42,883 nt of DNA, taken from positions 1-42,883 of the forward strand of contig JAJDXX010000011.1 of assembly GCA_022823055.1 (NCBI GenBank), given 5' to 3'. This document shows, one piece after another, positions 31,816 through 40,648 of this stretch. Source of the DNA: Candidatus Binatia bacterium (GTDB lineage: Bacteria; Desulfobacterota; Binatia; UBA9968; JAJDTQ01). Below the pieces are notes generated by a model. That model was not told where the DNA came from, ran no database searches, and saw nothing but the letters and a program-made list of their open reading frames with translations. The first letter of the stretch is position 1; each line of letters starts with the position of its first letter. The position numbers were made by a program, and so were the translations under genes.

Positions 31816-32795
31816 GAATCCTCCCGCGTCGCCCACGCGCGCAAGCGCTCCGTCAGGCCCAGCATGCCCTCGGGGGCGTACAGGATGGTCGCCACCAGCA
31901 GCGCGCCGATGCCGAAGAGCCAGTACTCCGGGCTGAGCTTGGCGAGCTGGTCCTGCAGGATCATGTACAGCGGCGCGCCGATGAAGGCGCCGTACAGCCG
32001 CCCGGTGCCGCCGAGGATCAGCATGATCATCACGTCGCCCGAACGTTCGAAACTGAGCACGTCCAGGGCCACGAACTCCGTGGTCTGCGCCAGGAGAGCG
32101 CCGGCGACGCCGGCCATGACCGCGGCGATGGTGTAGGCGCGCAGCATCTGGCGATACACCGGACAGCCGATGGCGTGCATGCGCCGTTCGTTCTCCCGGA
32201 TGCCGCGCAGCGACTGGCCGAAGGACGAGTTGACGATGGCGCGGGCGGCAAGGAACATGACGAACAGCACCGCCAGAGCGTACAGGTACGCGGTCTGCCC
32301 GTAGAGGTCGAACTCGAAGACGCCGAACAGGGGTTCCATCACCACGCCCTGCAGGCCGTCGTCGCCGCCGGTCCAGTGCTCCTGCTCGTTGGCCAGCTCC
32401 TGCAACAGGATCGTCACGGCCAGCGTCAGCATCAACAGGGTCAGCCCGCGCGTGTAGAGGATCACGGCGCCGCACACGAAGCCCACGACTCCCGCCACCA
32501 GCCCCGCGATCACCAACCCGCTCAGGGGTTCGCTCCAGCCCACGTGCGCCGACAGGATGCCGGCGGTGTACGCCCCGGTGCCGAACAGGGCCGCGTGGCC
32601 CAGGGACACGATGCCTGCGTAGCCCAGGATCATGTCCAACGACATGGCGAAGAGCACCATGATGAGGATCTGGGCACCCAGTTGCAGGTAGTCGGGGAAC
32701 AGGAAGAACCCTGAGCCGGCCGCCAGCCAGGGGAGCAGCTCCGCGGGACGGATGGCGCCGGTGCGTAGCGGGTTCTGGTAAGCCGGCTGTTCCAT
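31812..32795 (-). CDS. livM: Branched-chain amino acid-type ABC permease LivM-like
   Basis: A 327-residue inner-membrane permease with about 8-10 helices. MSLDMILGYAGIVSLGHAALFGTGAYTAG (read in two parts near residues 50-80) and SFGQSLRGIRENERRMHAIG near 190 (the EAA-like loop that contacts the ATPase) are diagnostic of LivM. It is followed by livG with a 4-nt overlap and preceded by a 119-nt gap after livH. The substrate class (amino acids, amides, urea or aromatic acids) is set by the binding protein and is not known. Confidence 0.92.
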   Translation of the reverse strand: MEQPAYQNPLRTGAIRPAELLPWLAAGSGFFLFPDYLQLGAQILIMVLFAMSLDMILGYAGIVSLGHAALFGTGAYTAGILSAHVGWSEPLSGLVIAGLVAGVVGFVCGAVILYTRGLTLLMLTLAVTILLQELANEQEHWTGGDDGLQGVVMEPLFGVFEFDLYGQTAYLYALAVLFVMFLAARAIVNSSFGQSLRGIRENERRMHAIGCPVYRQMLRAYTIAAVMAGVAGALLAQTTEFVALDVLSFERSGDVMIMLILGGTGRLYGAFIGAPLYMILQDQLAKLSPEYWLFGIGALLVATILYAPEGMLGLTERLRAWATREDS

Positions 32796-32914
32796 GTCAG
32801 GTGAAGGGACGGGGCTCGAATCCGCTCGAGTTCATGACAACGCGGCCGAATAACGGAGACAACAGCATATGGACGAACCTGCTCGTGTGACTGTTCCGGG
32901 GCGGCGCGGCCCCC

Positions 32915-33775
32915 TTATCGGGCGTAGAACCCCTGCGGGCGCCACAAGAGCAGGATGATGGTCACCGCAAAGATGAAGAAGGCGCCGAAGGCGGGCAGGT
33001 AGTATTTTCCCGCGGTGTCCACCACTCCCAGAATCAAAGATGCGGCGAAGGCCCCGCGCAGGCTGCCCAGGCCCCCCACCGCCACCACGATGAGGAAATA
33101 GACCAGGTACTCCAGCGCATACGTCGGCGTCAGCCCCAGAATCTCCGTGCCCAGTGCTCCCCCCAGCGCCGCCAGCGCGCTGCCGAGCGCGAAGGTCAGC
33201 GTGAACAGCCGCCGGATGTTGATGCCCACGGTTTCGGCCATGCGCTGGTTGTCCACGGCGGCACGCACTTTGGCGCCCAGCAGCGTGCGCTCGAAGCCGT
33301 ACCAGAGGCCGATGATGACCGCGAAGCTCACCAGGATGATGAACGTGCGGTAGGTGGGGAAGCGCCGGAACCCCAGATCCACCTGCCCCTTGAGATAGGA
33401 CGGGACGTCGAGCTGCACGTTGAGGGGCCCCCAGAGGAACGTGCACACGGCGATGCCCATGAATACCAGGCCGATGGTCAGGAGCACCTGCTGCAACTCG
33501 TCGCCGCCGTAGAGGCGGCGGTACAGCGTGCGTTCCAGCACGACGCTGATGAGCGCCACCGCGACACAGCCCAGCGGCGCGCCCAGGAGGAACGGCACGC
33601 CGAACTCCCGGATGAAGGACACCGCGATGTACCCGCCAAGCATGGCGAACATGCCGTGGGCCAGGTTCACGAAGCCCATGAGGCCCATGGTCACGGAGAG
33701 CCCCACCGAGATGATGAACAGGACCATTGCGAACGCGAGGCCGTCGAACGCAATGCTGACGAGGGAGTTGATCAC
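32915..33775 (-). CDS. livH: Branched-chain amino acid-type ABC permease LivH-like
   Basis: A 286-residue inner-membrane permease with about eight helices. GLMGFVNLAHGMFAMLGGYIA near residue 32 and AAVDNQRMAETVGINIRRLF near 185 are the conserved LivH segments, the second being the ATPase-contact loop. Length and N-terminus match the family. It lies 154 nt downstream of livK, a gap in which I see no firm feature. Confidence 0.92.
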   Translation of the reverse strand: MINSLVSIAFDGLAFAMVLFIISVGLSVTMGLMGFVNLAHGMFAMLGGYIAVSFIREFGVPFLLGAPLGCVAVALISVVLERTLYRRLYGGDELQQVLLTIGLVFMGIAVCTFLWGPLNVQLDVPSYLKGQVDLGFRRFPTYRTFIILVSFAVIIGLWYGFERTLLGAKVRAAVDNQRMAETVGINIRRLFTLTFALGSALAALGGALGTEILGLTPTYALEYLVYFLIVVAVGGLGSLRGAFAASLILGVVDTAGKYYLPAFGAFFIFAVTIILLLWRPQGFYAR

Positions 33776-33929
33776 GATAAAGGGTCAGGAGTGCCTGGGT
33801 TGCCTGACGGCGTGACGGTCGGCTGTCCGGCGCTCCACGTCATGTGGCGCCGGACGGGTGCGGAAACGAGCCATGGTGCGGGCGCGCCGCCCCACGTCCT
33901 TGCGGGGCGGCGCGATCCCTGCGGGCTCG

Positions 33930-35120
33930 TTACTTCTTGCTCTCCAGCTCCTTCCACGGGTCCTTGATCATCTCGAGCGTCGCGGTCTCGATGTTCGCGA
34001 GCGCGCCGCCGCGCTTCTCGACCTTGCGCAGATACTGGTTCTGCACGATGTCGCGCGTCTCGGGATCGATCATGATGGGACCGCGCGGGCTCGCGAACTT
34101 CCACCCCTTCCACACCGCCAAGGCCTTGTCGGCGTCGATCTTGCCGTTCAGGCGCCGCACCACCTCGTGGATCGCGGCCATGCCGTCCCAGCCCTGGACG
34201 CTGAAGAAGTCCGGCGTGCTGTCGGCGCCGTAGGCATCCTTCCAGGCCTTGACGAAGGCCTTGTTCTCGGCCCTGTCCCCCGCCGCCGAGTAGTGGTGCA
34301 TGGTGACGACGCCCAGGGGCACCTCTCCCATGTTGGGCAGCTCCGAGTCCTGGGTGATGTCACCCGGACCGATCAGCTCGATGCCCGCCGCCCTCATGCC
34401 CAGGTCGTCGTAGGTCTTCATGACGCCGGTGGCCCACTTGCCCGCGGGGATGAACACGTAGAGCGCATCGGGCTTGGCATCCTTTACCGACTGCAGGAAC
34501 GGCGTGAAGTCCGGGATCTTCGGAAACGGGAACGGGATGTCCGCCACGACCTTGCCGCCCGCGGCGGTGAAGGCCTTGGTGAACGCGGTCTTGCTGTCCT
34601 TGCCCGGCGAGTAGTTGGCGTAGGCCACGGCCGCGGTGCGGATGTTCATCTTCTCGTAGGCGTGCTTCCCCAGCGGGTACGCCGCCTGCCACATGGTGAA
34701 CGACACGCGGGCGGTGTAGGGAGAACGCGTGGTGATCGCCGAGGTCCCGGCGTTCATGATGAGGAACGGCACCTTGGCCTTGCGCGTCACGTCGGAGATG
34801 GCGAAGGCGTTGTTGGAGTAGACCACCCCCGCGAGGATGTCGATCTTGTCGCGGGTGATGAGCTCGGTGGCCAAGCGCTTGGCCACGTCGGCCTTGGGGC
34901 CGGTGCTGTCGCGCTTGATGATCTCGATCTTGTGTTCACCCGTCCCCTTGGGATGGAGCTTCTGGTAAAGCTCGAAGCCCCGGTCCACCTGCTGGCCGAG
35001 CTGCGCGTTCGGGCCAGAGTACGGAAGGATCACGCCCACCTTGACGGTCTCGGCCCATGCCGCCCCGGTCATGATCAACAAAGCCACAAACAATGCGGCC
35101 GGAAGCCTGAAAATCTTCAT
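33930..35120 (-). CDS. livK: Periplasmic substrate-binding protein of the Liv-type ABC importer
   Basis: A 396-residue periplasmic binding protein (Peripla_BP_6). A Sec signal peptide (MKIFRLPAALFVALLIMTG, cleavage after AWA near residue 23) is followed by VKVGVILPYSGPNAQLGQQV, the usual first strand of LivK-type proteins. Other landmarks are VDILAGVVYSNNAFAI near residue 95 and VQGWDGMAAIHEVVRR near 310. It is first in the transporter operon; GGGGGTGA precedes the ATG. The binding pocket residues cannot be read to a ligand; homologues next to aromatic-degradation genes often take up aromatic or dicarboxylic acids. Confidence 0.92.
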   Translation of the reverse strand: MKIFRLPAALFVALLIMTGAAWAETVKVGVILPYSGPNAQLGQQVDRGFELYQKLHPKGTGEHKIEIIKRDSTGPKADVAKRLATELITRDKIDILAGVVYSNNAFAISDVTRKAKVPFLIMNAGTSAITTRSPYTARVSFTMWQAAYPLGKHAYEKMNIRTAAVAYANYSPGKDSKTAFTKAFTAAGGKVVADIPFPFPKIPDFTPFLQSVKDAKPDALYVFIPAGKWATGVMKTYDDLGMRAAGIELIGPGDITQDSELPNMGEVPLGVVTMHHYSAAGDRAENKAFVKAWKDAYGADSTPDFFSVQGWDGMAAIHEVVRRLNGKIDADKALAVWKGWKFASPRGPIMIDPETRDIVQNQYLRKVEKRGGALANIETATLEMIKDPWKELESKK

Positions 35121-35162
35121 GGTGTCACCCCCTTCGAGTCTGGCGCCCGCAGGCGCGGGTGG

Positions 35163-35192
35163 ATCTTAACACTCCTGTCGTCGACACGGCAA
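35163..35192 (-). promoter_or_regulatory. Candidate promoter of the liv operon
   Basis: On the minus strand TTGCCG, an 18-nt spacer and TAAGAT, the latter preceded by TGT as an extended -10. Predicted start is near 35155, a 35-nt leader. It lies in the 255-nt divergent region 35121-35375; nothing else there is convincing apart from the AGGAGG before 35376. Confidence 0.35.
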
Positions 35193-35375
35193 TGGCCGCG
35201 GGGTCTTCTTCTCGCACCACGAAAAGCAGGAGACGACGGGTCCATACCGCTGACGGCGCGTTCCGGCGAGCCTGACGACAACCGGGCGAGCAACGCAGCC
35301 GGGCCAACTCGCATTCCTGCGGCAAAGCCGATAGCCTTACGCGTACCTCAACCCTTCGTCACAGGAGGCAAGCGC

Positions 35376-36059
35376 ATGAGCAGCACGACCCTGTCGTCCG
35401 ACGAGTTCGTCGAGCAACTCAAGAAAGAAATCGCCACGTTCCACAAGCTGCGCATCAACCACCCGTTCGTGAAGGCCGTGTGCGAAGGCACCGCTTCCAT
35501 GGACCACATCCGCACCTGGGCGATACAGGACTACCAGTTCCGCGCCGCGGTGCCGCGCATCGCGCTGCTGCGCTACGTGGCCTGCAGCGACCCCGAGTTC
35601 GCCCCCAAGCTGTTCGAAGTGGCGGAGGAGGAAACCCGCGGTCTGCTGCCGGGCGCTACCGGCCACCCGGACATGTTCGTGGAGTTCGCAGAGGCCATCG
35701 GGCTCACGCGGGCGGACCTGGAGAACCCGCAATTGCTGCCGGCCACGGCCGCGCACCTCTACTTCGCCGAACTGGTGATCCACACGCATCCGTGGTTCGT
35801 GGTGATGGCAGCCCAGATCGGCGCCGAGGGCACGTTCGGACCGGCCGCGGCGTTGCTGGGCAAGGGGTTCATGGAGAGCTACGGCATGTCGCCCGAGTCG
35901 GTGCTCTTCTTCACCGTGCACGTGGAGGCCGACGAGGAACACGGCTCCCTGGCCGAAGAGATCGCGCGCCGCTACCTCACTACGGCCAACCTGCAGCAAC
36001 AGACGCGGGAGATGATGTTCCGCCGCATGGAGCTGCTGTACGACATCTGGACAATCTAA
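35376..36059 (+). CDS. PqqC/TenA-like heme-oxygenase-fold protein
   Basis: A 227-residue all-helical protein of the TenA/PqqC superfamily. Potential metal-binding residues occur in the right order for the iron-containing branch: VAEEETRG near residue 90, VIHTHPW near 133 and FTVHVEADEEHGSLAEEIARRY near 175-200. The ATG follows AGGAGG by 7 nt, while a very long in-frame extension to 33858 is an antisense shadow of livK. Members include PqqC, TenA thiaminases and di-iron oxygenases that cleave small substrates; the function here is open. It is transcribed away from the liv operon. Confidence 0.82.
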   Translation: MSSTTLSSDEFVEQLKKEIATFHKLRINHPFVKAVCEGTASMDHIRTWAIQDYQFRAAVPRIALLRYVACSDPEFAPKLFEVAEEETRGLLPGATGHPDMFVEFAEAIGLTRADLENPQLLPATAAHLYFAELVIHTHPWFVVMAAQIGAEGTFGPAAALLGKGFMESYGMSPESVLFFTVHVEADEEHGSLAEEIARRYLTTANLQQQTREMMFRRMELLYDIWTI

Positions 36060-36096
36060 GGTCGGGTCACCTATTTTGTCCACCATCACTTCGAAG

Positions 36097-36374
36097 CAGG
36101 CTGGGTCAAGACTCAGGGCGGCATGGGAAAAGCGCCAACACCTGAATCGTCATTCCCGCGGAACAGGCTGTGTCAAAACGCTCCAGGCGGAGACGTTACG
36201 AATCGTCATTCCCGCGGAAGCGGGAATCCAGGGGTGGGGAGGGGCCAAACGGTGTGTTTCCCCGCCTCACCCCACCTGGATTCCCGCTTCCGCGGGAATG
36301 ACTCATTGAGGTGTAGCGGGAGTCCGTAACTACCAGAAATCATTGAACAAGATCTTATTTTCATATTAATGACG
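36097..36374 (+). repeat. Repeat-family copy R4 with duplicated left end
   Basis: This fills most of 36060-36471. A decayed left-end unit begins at 36097 (CAGGCTGGGTCAAGACTC), an intact one (CAGGCTGTGTCAAAACGC) follows after TCATTCCCGCGGAA at 36150, and the hairpin arm restarts at 36206, so the left end is repeated. The two facing arms and the conserved tail follow, ending TATTAATGACG at 36374. The tail contains TTGAAC and TATTAA, which are promoter-like and point towards the molybdenum hydroxylase gene. Confidence 0.85.
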
Positions 36375-36401
36375 CTTGGAGAGGTCACTGCCTCATGAGT
36401 C

Positions 36402-36437
36402 TTTACATAGTCTGCTTCGTTTACACAGTCTGCTTCG
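36402..36437 (+). repeat. 18-bp tandem duplication upstream of the molybdenum hydroxylase gene
   Basis: TTTACATAGTCTGCTTCG is followed directly by TTTACACAGTCTGCTTCG, differing at one position. It lies 35 nt before the likely start codon at 36472 and could be a protein-binding site or a slippage product. Confidence 0.7.
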
Positions 36438-36471
36438 CCGGAATGACGGAGAAGAACTCGCGAGTGAGGCC

Positions 36472-38964
36472 ATGAAGGATCGGGGTTCCATGCGCCACAT
36501 GGGTCGCAGCATCCCCATGCGCGAAGCGGAGCCGCTGCTCCGCGGCCAGGGCACCTACGTGGGGGACCTGCGGTTTCCGGGGATGCTGCACGCGGCGGTG
36601 CTCCGGAGCCCCCACGCCCACGCGGCGGTCCGCGGCATCGACGTGAGCGCGTCGCTGGCTATGCCGGGAGTGGTGCGGGTGCTCACGGGCGCGGACGTGC
36701 GCGACGCCATCGCGCCCTTCCCTTCGAGCTTCGAGTTCCACCCGCCCCCGTGGCTCAACGCCATCAAGCCCGTGCTCAAGGGACCGCGCGCCCGGGTGCT
36801 GGCCCTGGACAAGGTGCGCTACGTGGGCGAACCCGTGGCCATCGTCGTGGCCGAGGACCGCTACCGCGCAGAGGATGCGCTCGACGGCATCGCCGTGGAC
36901 TACGAGGAGTTGCCGCCGGTGGTGGACCCGGAGGCGGCGCTCGCGCCCGGCGCGGCGCGGATTCACGAAGACGCCGACGACAACGTCATATTCCACTTCA
37001 GCATCGCCAAGGGTGACGTGGACCGGGCCTTCGCGGACGCGCCCCACCGCATCGAGGAACGCCTGCATCATCGGCGTCACGGCGGCATTCCCATGGAGGG
37101 ACGGGGCGTCGTGGCCATGGCCGAGGTCAAGCCCCGCCGCCTGACCGTTTGGTCTTCCACCCAGGTGCCCCACAGCGTGCGCAAGCAGATCGCCGGGCAA
37201 CTGGGTCTGGCCGAGGAAGCCATCCGGGTGGTGGCGCCCCACGTGGGCGGCGGGTTCGGCCCCAAGGTGGTGGTCTACCCCGAGGAGGTGCTGGTGCCCT
37301 ACCTCGCCCTGGAGCTGGGCCGTCCGGTGCAGTGGATCGAGGACCGGCGCGAGCACTTCATCAGCACCGCCCACGCCCGGGACCAGATCCACTACGTGGA
37401 GCTGGCGTTCGACGGCGACGGCAGTATCCTGGCGCTCAGAGACCGCTTCCTGCTGGACAACGGCGCCTACAACCCCATGGGCCTCACCGATGCCTACAAC
37501 ACCTCGGCCCACATGCAGGGACCGTACCGGATCCCCAACTTCGCCGTCACCGGCACCTGCGTGGCCACCAACAAGGTGCCCAATGCGCCCTATCGCGGCG
37601 CCGGCCGCCCCGAGGCGGTGTTCGTCATGGAGCGCTGCATCGACCGCATCGCCGGCGCGCTGGGCCTCGACCCGGCCGAGGTGCGCTTCCGCAACTTCGT
37701 GCAGCCCGAGGAGATCCCCTACGACGCCGGCGTCCTCTATCGTGACGGCATGCCCGTGCGCTACGACAACGGCGACTTCCCGGCGACCCTGCGCAAGGCC
37801 ATGGACGCGTGCGGGTACGAGGAGGTGCGTGCGCGGCAGAGAAAGGCCGCCGCCGACCGGGAGGCCGCTCACGGCGCCGAGGTGGAGCGTCACACGCGGG
37901 CCGCGTCCGGGGGGGACGAACTCCGCGACACGGACACCGTCCGTCAAGGAGACATCCTTCGTGACGGCGAAACCTCGCGTGACCGGCGCTACGTGGGCGT
38001 CGGCATCGGCTTCTACACCGAGGGGACCGGAGTGGGCTCCTTCGAGGGCGCGCGGGTGGAAGTCGACTCCACGGGCAAGCTCCTGGTGTCGGTGGGCGCC
38101 AGCGGCCACGGACAGGGGCACGAGACCGTGTTCTCGCAGCTCACCGCCGACCTCTGGGGGGTCGCACCGGAAGACGTCACCGTGATGGGCGGCGACACCG
38201 ACGCCATCCGCTACGGCGTCGGCACGTTCGCCAGCCGCAGCACGGTCAACGCCGGCACCGCCATCCATGAGGCCACCCGCCGCCTCAAGGCCAAGCTGTT
38301 CGAGCTGGCCGGTCACCTCCTGGAAGCCAACCCGGATGATCTCGCCACGCGCGGCGGCCGGGTCTTCGTGGAGGAGCGCCCCGAACACGGCATCCCCCTG
38401 GCCGAGCTGGCGGGAGCCGCGGTGCCGGGCTGGGCCTCGAAGCTCCCCGAGGGCATGGAGCCCAACCTGGAGGCTACCTACTACTACGTCCCGCAGACGG
38501 TCACCTGGGCCCATGCCGCCCACGTGGTTGTCGTGGAGGTGGACGCGGGAACCGGCGAGGTAAGACTGCTGGACTATGCGGTGGCGCACGACTCGGGTCC
38601 CGCCATCAACCCGCTTTTCGTCGAGGGGCAGGTGCGCGGAGGCGTCGCCCAGGGCATCGGCGGCGCGCTCTACGAGGAGTTCGTCTACGACGACCTAGGA
38701 CAGCTCCTCACCGGCACCTTCCTGGACTACCTCATGCCCACCTGCGGCGAGGTGCCCGCCATCAGGCAGGTGCACATCGAAACCCCCTCCCCGCTCAACC
38801 CGCTGGGCCTCAAGGGCATCGGCGAGGGCGGCGCCATCGCCCCGCCCGTGGCCGTGGCCAACGCCGTGGTGGACGCCCTGCGCCCCGTCGCCAGGATAGA
38901 AATCTCCGAGACCCCGGTGACCCCCGAGCGCGTGCTGGCGCTGATTCGCGGTCACCGCGACTGA
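36472..38964 (+). CDS. Xanthine-dehydrogenase-family molybdopterin-binding subunit (single-gene form)
   Basis: About 830 residues; the full-length molybdenum subunit with hammerhead and both Mo-cofactor domains. GRSIPMREAEPLLRGQGTYVGDL is the standard N-terminus, so the start is ATG 36472 or 36490. VGGGFGPKV is the pterin loop, APYRGAGRPEAVFVMER the active-site arginine loop, GASGHGQGHET a cofactor contact and GIGEGGAIAPP holds the catalytic Glu. Between the two Mo domains is a highly charged insertion of about 50 residues (37840-37980). No FAD or Fe-S subunit gene is adjacent, so it must borrow those subunits or use others. UbiD follows in the same direction. The substrate is unknown. Confidence 0.9.
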   Translation: MKDRGSMRHMGRSIPMREAEPLLRGQGTYVGDLRFPGMLHAAVLRSPHAHAAVRGIDVSASLAMPGVVRVLTGADVRDAIAPFPSSFEFHPPPWLNAIKPVLKGPRARVLALDKVRYVGEPVAIVVAEDRYRAEDALDGIAVDYEELPPVVDPEAALAPGAARIHEDADDNVIFHFSIAKGDVDRAFADAPHRIEERLHHRRHGGIPMEGRGVVAMAEVKPRRLTVWSSTQVPHSVRKQIAGQLGLAEEAIRVVAPHVGGGFGPKVVVYPEEVLVPYLALELGRPVQWIEDRREHFISTAHARDQIHYVELAFDGDGSILALRDRFLLDNGAYNPMGLTDAYNTSAHMQGPYRIPNFAVTGTCVATNKVPNAPYRGAGRPEAVFVMERCIDRIAGALGLDPAEVRFRNFVQPEEIPYDAGVLYRDGMPVRYDNGDFPATLRKAMDACGYEEVRARQRKAAADREAAHGAEVERHTRAASGGDELRDTDTVRQGDILRDGETSRDRRYVGVGIGFYTEGTGVGSFEGARVEVDSTGKLLVSVGASGHGQGHETVFSQLTADLWGVAPEDVTVMGGDTDAIRYGVGTFASRSTVNAGTAIHEATRRLKAKLFELAGHLLEANPDDLATRGGRVFVEERPEHGIPLAELAGAAVPGWASKLPEGMEPNLEATYYYVPQTVTWAHAAHVVVVEVDAGTGEVRLLDYAVAHDSGPAINPLFVEGQVRGGVAQGIGGALYEEFVYDDLGQLLTGTFLDYLMPTCGEVPAIRQVHIETPSPLNPLGLKGIGEGGAIAPPVAVANAVVDALRPVARIEISETPVTPERVLALIRGHRD

Positions 38965-38965
38965 C

Positions 38966-39119
38966 CCCTCCCCACCCCTGGATTCCCGCTTGCGCGGGAA
39001 TGACTCATTGGGGGGAGGGCGCCCCATTTTCATCCCCCTTTGTGTCGGCTGCAAGCCGACATGGGTGATTCCCGCGAAAGCTTGCCCTCGACCCCGATCG
39101 GGGGCGGGAATCCAGAGGT
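38966..39119 (-). repeat. Inverted repeat-family copy R5 with TGTCGGCT hairpin
   Basis: In order: arm ATTCCCGC-TTGC-GCGGGAAT, GACTCATTGGGG, GCGCCCCATTTTCATCCCCC, the hairpin TGTCGGCT-GCA-AGCCGACA at 39043-39061, and a last arm with the CCCCGATCGGGG insertion. Apart from that expanded last arm it is close to the reverse complement of 3544-3660. It lacks the AT-rich tail and lies between the molybdenum hydroxylase and UbiD genes. Confidence 0.8.
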
Positions 39120-39173
39120 GGAGGGGGGTCCCGTTTGCGGCAAAAAGGGCCATATGCTACGCCGTCCGCCACT

Positions 39174-40583
39174 ATGACCGCATCAACCAACGGTATGGGA
39201 GAGACCCTCGGGGAAGCCATCGCCTTCCTCGAGGCGAATTATCCGGACGAGGTGATCCGGGTCACCCGTGAGGTGAACCCGATCTTCGAAGTGACGGGAA
39301 TTCTGGCCAAGCTGGAGCGGCAGCAGCAGTTTCCGTGCGTAATCTTCGAGAACGTCAAGGGGTCGTCCATCCCCCTGGTCACCAACATGCACGCGAGCTT
39401 CCCGCGGCTGGCGATGGCCATAGGGTTGCCCTACAACGCCACGCCCGCGGACTTCATCCACGAATACGGCAGGCGCGAGGCGAACCCGTTGCCGCCGGTG
39501 GAGGTGGAGAGCGGGCCGTGCCAGGAGGTGGTGCTCACCGGTGACGACGTGGACGTCACCATGCTGCCGATCCTCCAGTACCACGAGCTCGACGCCGGCC
39601 GTTACATCACGCTTGCCTTCGACGTCATGAAGGAGCCGGACAGCGGCATCCGCAACGCCGGCATCTACAGACTGCAGCTCAAGGGCAAGAACCGCTTCGG
39701 CATCCAGATCTCCGAGACGGCCCACGGCCACTACATCCTCAAGAAGAACAAGTCGCGTGGTTTGCCCACGCAGATGGCGGCGGTTATCGGCGGTCATCCG
39801 GCCATGAACATCGGCAACCTGAGCTTCACCTCCATCGACACCGACGAGTTCAGCATCGCCGGCTCCATGCTCGGCAAGCCGGTGGAGCTGGTGAAGTGCA
39901 AGACCATCGACGTGGAGGTGCCGGCCACCGCGGAGATCGTGCTCGAGTGCGAGATCCATCCCACCGAGATGGAGGAGGAGGCCCCCTTCGGCGAGTATCC
40001 CGGCACCTACGGACCCATGCGCATCAACCCGGTGGTGTACGTCAAGGCCATCACCATGCGGAAGAACGCGCTCTACCAGAGCTCGTTCGTGGGGCACGCC
40101 GACAACCTGCTGCTCTCGGGGGTGACGCGCAACAGCTACATCTACCATACCTGCCGCATCGCCAGCGCCGGCGTGAAGGCGGTGTACGTGCCCCCCTGCG
40201 GGCGCTCGCGCTACATCTGCTACATCCAGATGGAGCGGTCCATGATCGACGGCGACGCCAAGAACGCCGCCATGGCCGCTTTCGCCGCCGACCCGTTCCT
40301 GAAGTTCGTCATCTGCGTGGACGACGACGTGGACATCAGCAACGACAGCGACGTGATGCACGCCATCGCCACCCGCGTGCGCGCGGACCGCGACGTGTTC
40401 ATGATCACCCACTCCCGTGGGTCCCCGCTGGATCCGGCGTCCTACGACCCGGCGGGCGGGTCGCACCTGGTCACCAAGGTGGGGGTGGACGCAACGCGCA
40501 AGTCCGACTACCCGGCCGAGATCATGGTGCCGGGCACGGACGCCATCGACCTTACCAAGTATTTCGGCGACCGCTTCAGGTAG
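39174..40583 (+). CDS. UbiD-family (prenylated-FMN-dependent) decarboxylase
   Basis: About 469 residues; a UbiD-type reversible decarboxylase of aromatic or alpha,beta-unsaturated acids. ENVKGSSIPLVTN near the N-terminus, SETAHGHYILKKNKSRGLPTQ in two halves near residues 185-205 and EEEAPFGEYPGTYGP, with the catalytic-loop glutamates, are family hallmarks; the late TKVGVDATRKSDYP is typical of 3-octaprenyl-4-hydroxybenzoate decarboxylase relatives. Possible starts are TTG 39135, ATG 39174 and ATG 39195; none has a strong ribosome-binding site, and 39174 is a compromise. The UbiX prenyltransferase that makes the cofactor is not in the window. No ubiquinone genes are near, so a catabolic role is likelier. 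Confidence 0.92.
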   Translation: MTASTNGMGETLGEAIAFLEANYPDEVIRVTREVNPIFEVTGILAKLERQQQFPCVIFENVKGSSIPLVTNMHASFPRLAMAIGLPYNATPADFIHEYGRREANPLPPVEVESGPCQEVVLTGDDVDVTMLPILQYHELDAGRYITLAFDVMKEPDSGIRNAGIYRLQLKGKNRFGIQISETAHGHYILKKNKSRGLPTQMAAVIGGHPAMNIGNLSFTSIDTDEFSIAGSMLGKPVELVKCKTIDVEVPATAEIVLECEIHPTEMEEEAPFGEYPGTYGPMRINPVVYVKAITMRKNALYQSSFVGHADNLLLSGVTRNSYIYHTCRIASAGVKAVYVPPCGRSRYICYIQMERSMIDGDAKNAAMAAFAADPFLKFVICVDDDVDISNDSDVMHAIATRVRADRDVFMITHSRGSPLDPASYDPAGGSHLVTKVGVDATRKSDYPAEIMVPGTDAIDLTKYFGDRFR

Positions 40584-40648
40584 GCCGGCGCCGAAGGGCG
40601 GCCCCCACACAGAGGGTCGCAGCATTGCCAAGAGGAGGGTGAGCGGCA

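Noticed and set aside
33858..35375. Long plus-strand extension of the PqqC/TenA-like gene across livK
   Set aside because: The extension is antisense to livK; the real start at 35376 has AGGAGG and begins the recognisable fold.
36421..38589. 722-codon minus-strand frame opposite the Mo hydroxylase
   Set aside because: Antisense shadow of a gene with a full set of conserved motifs.
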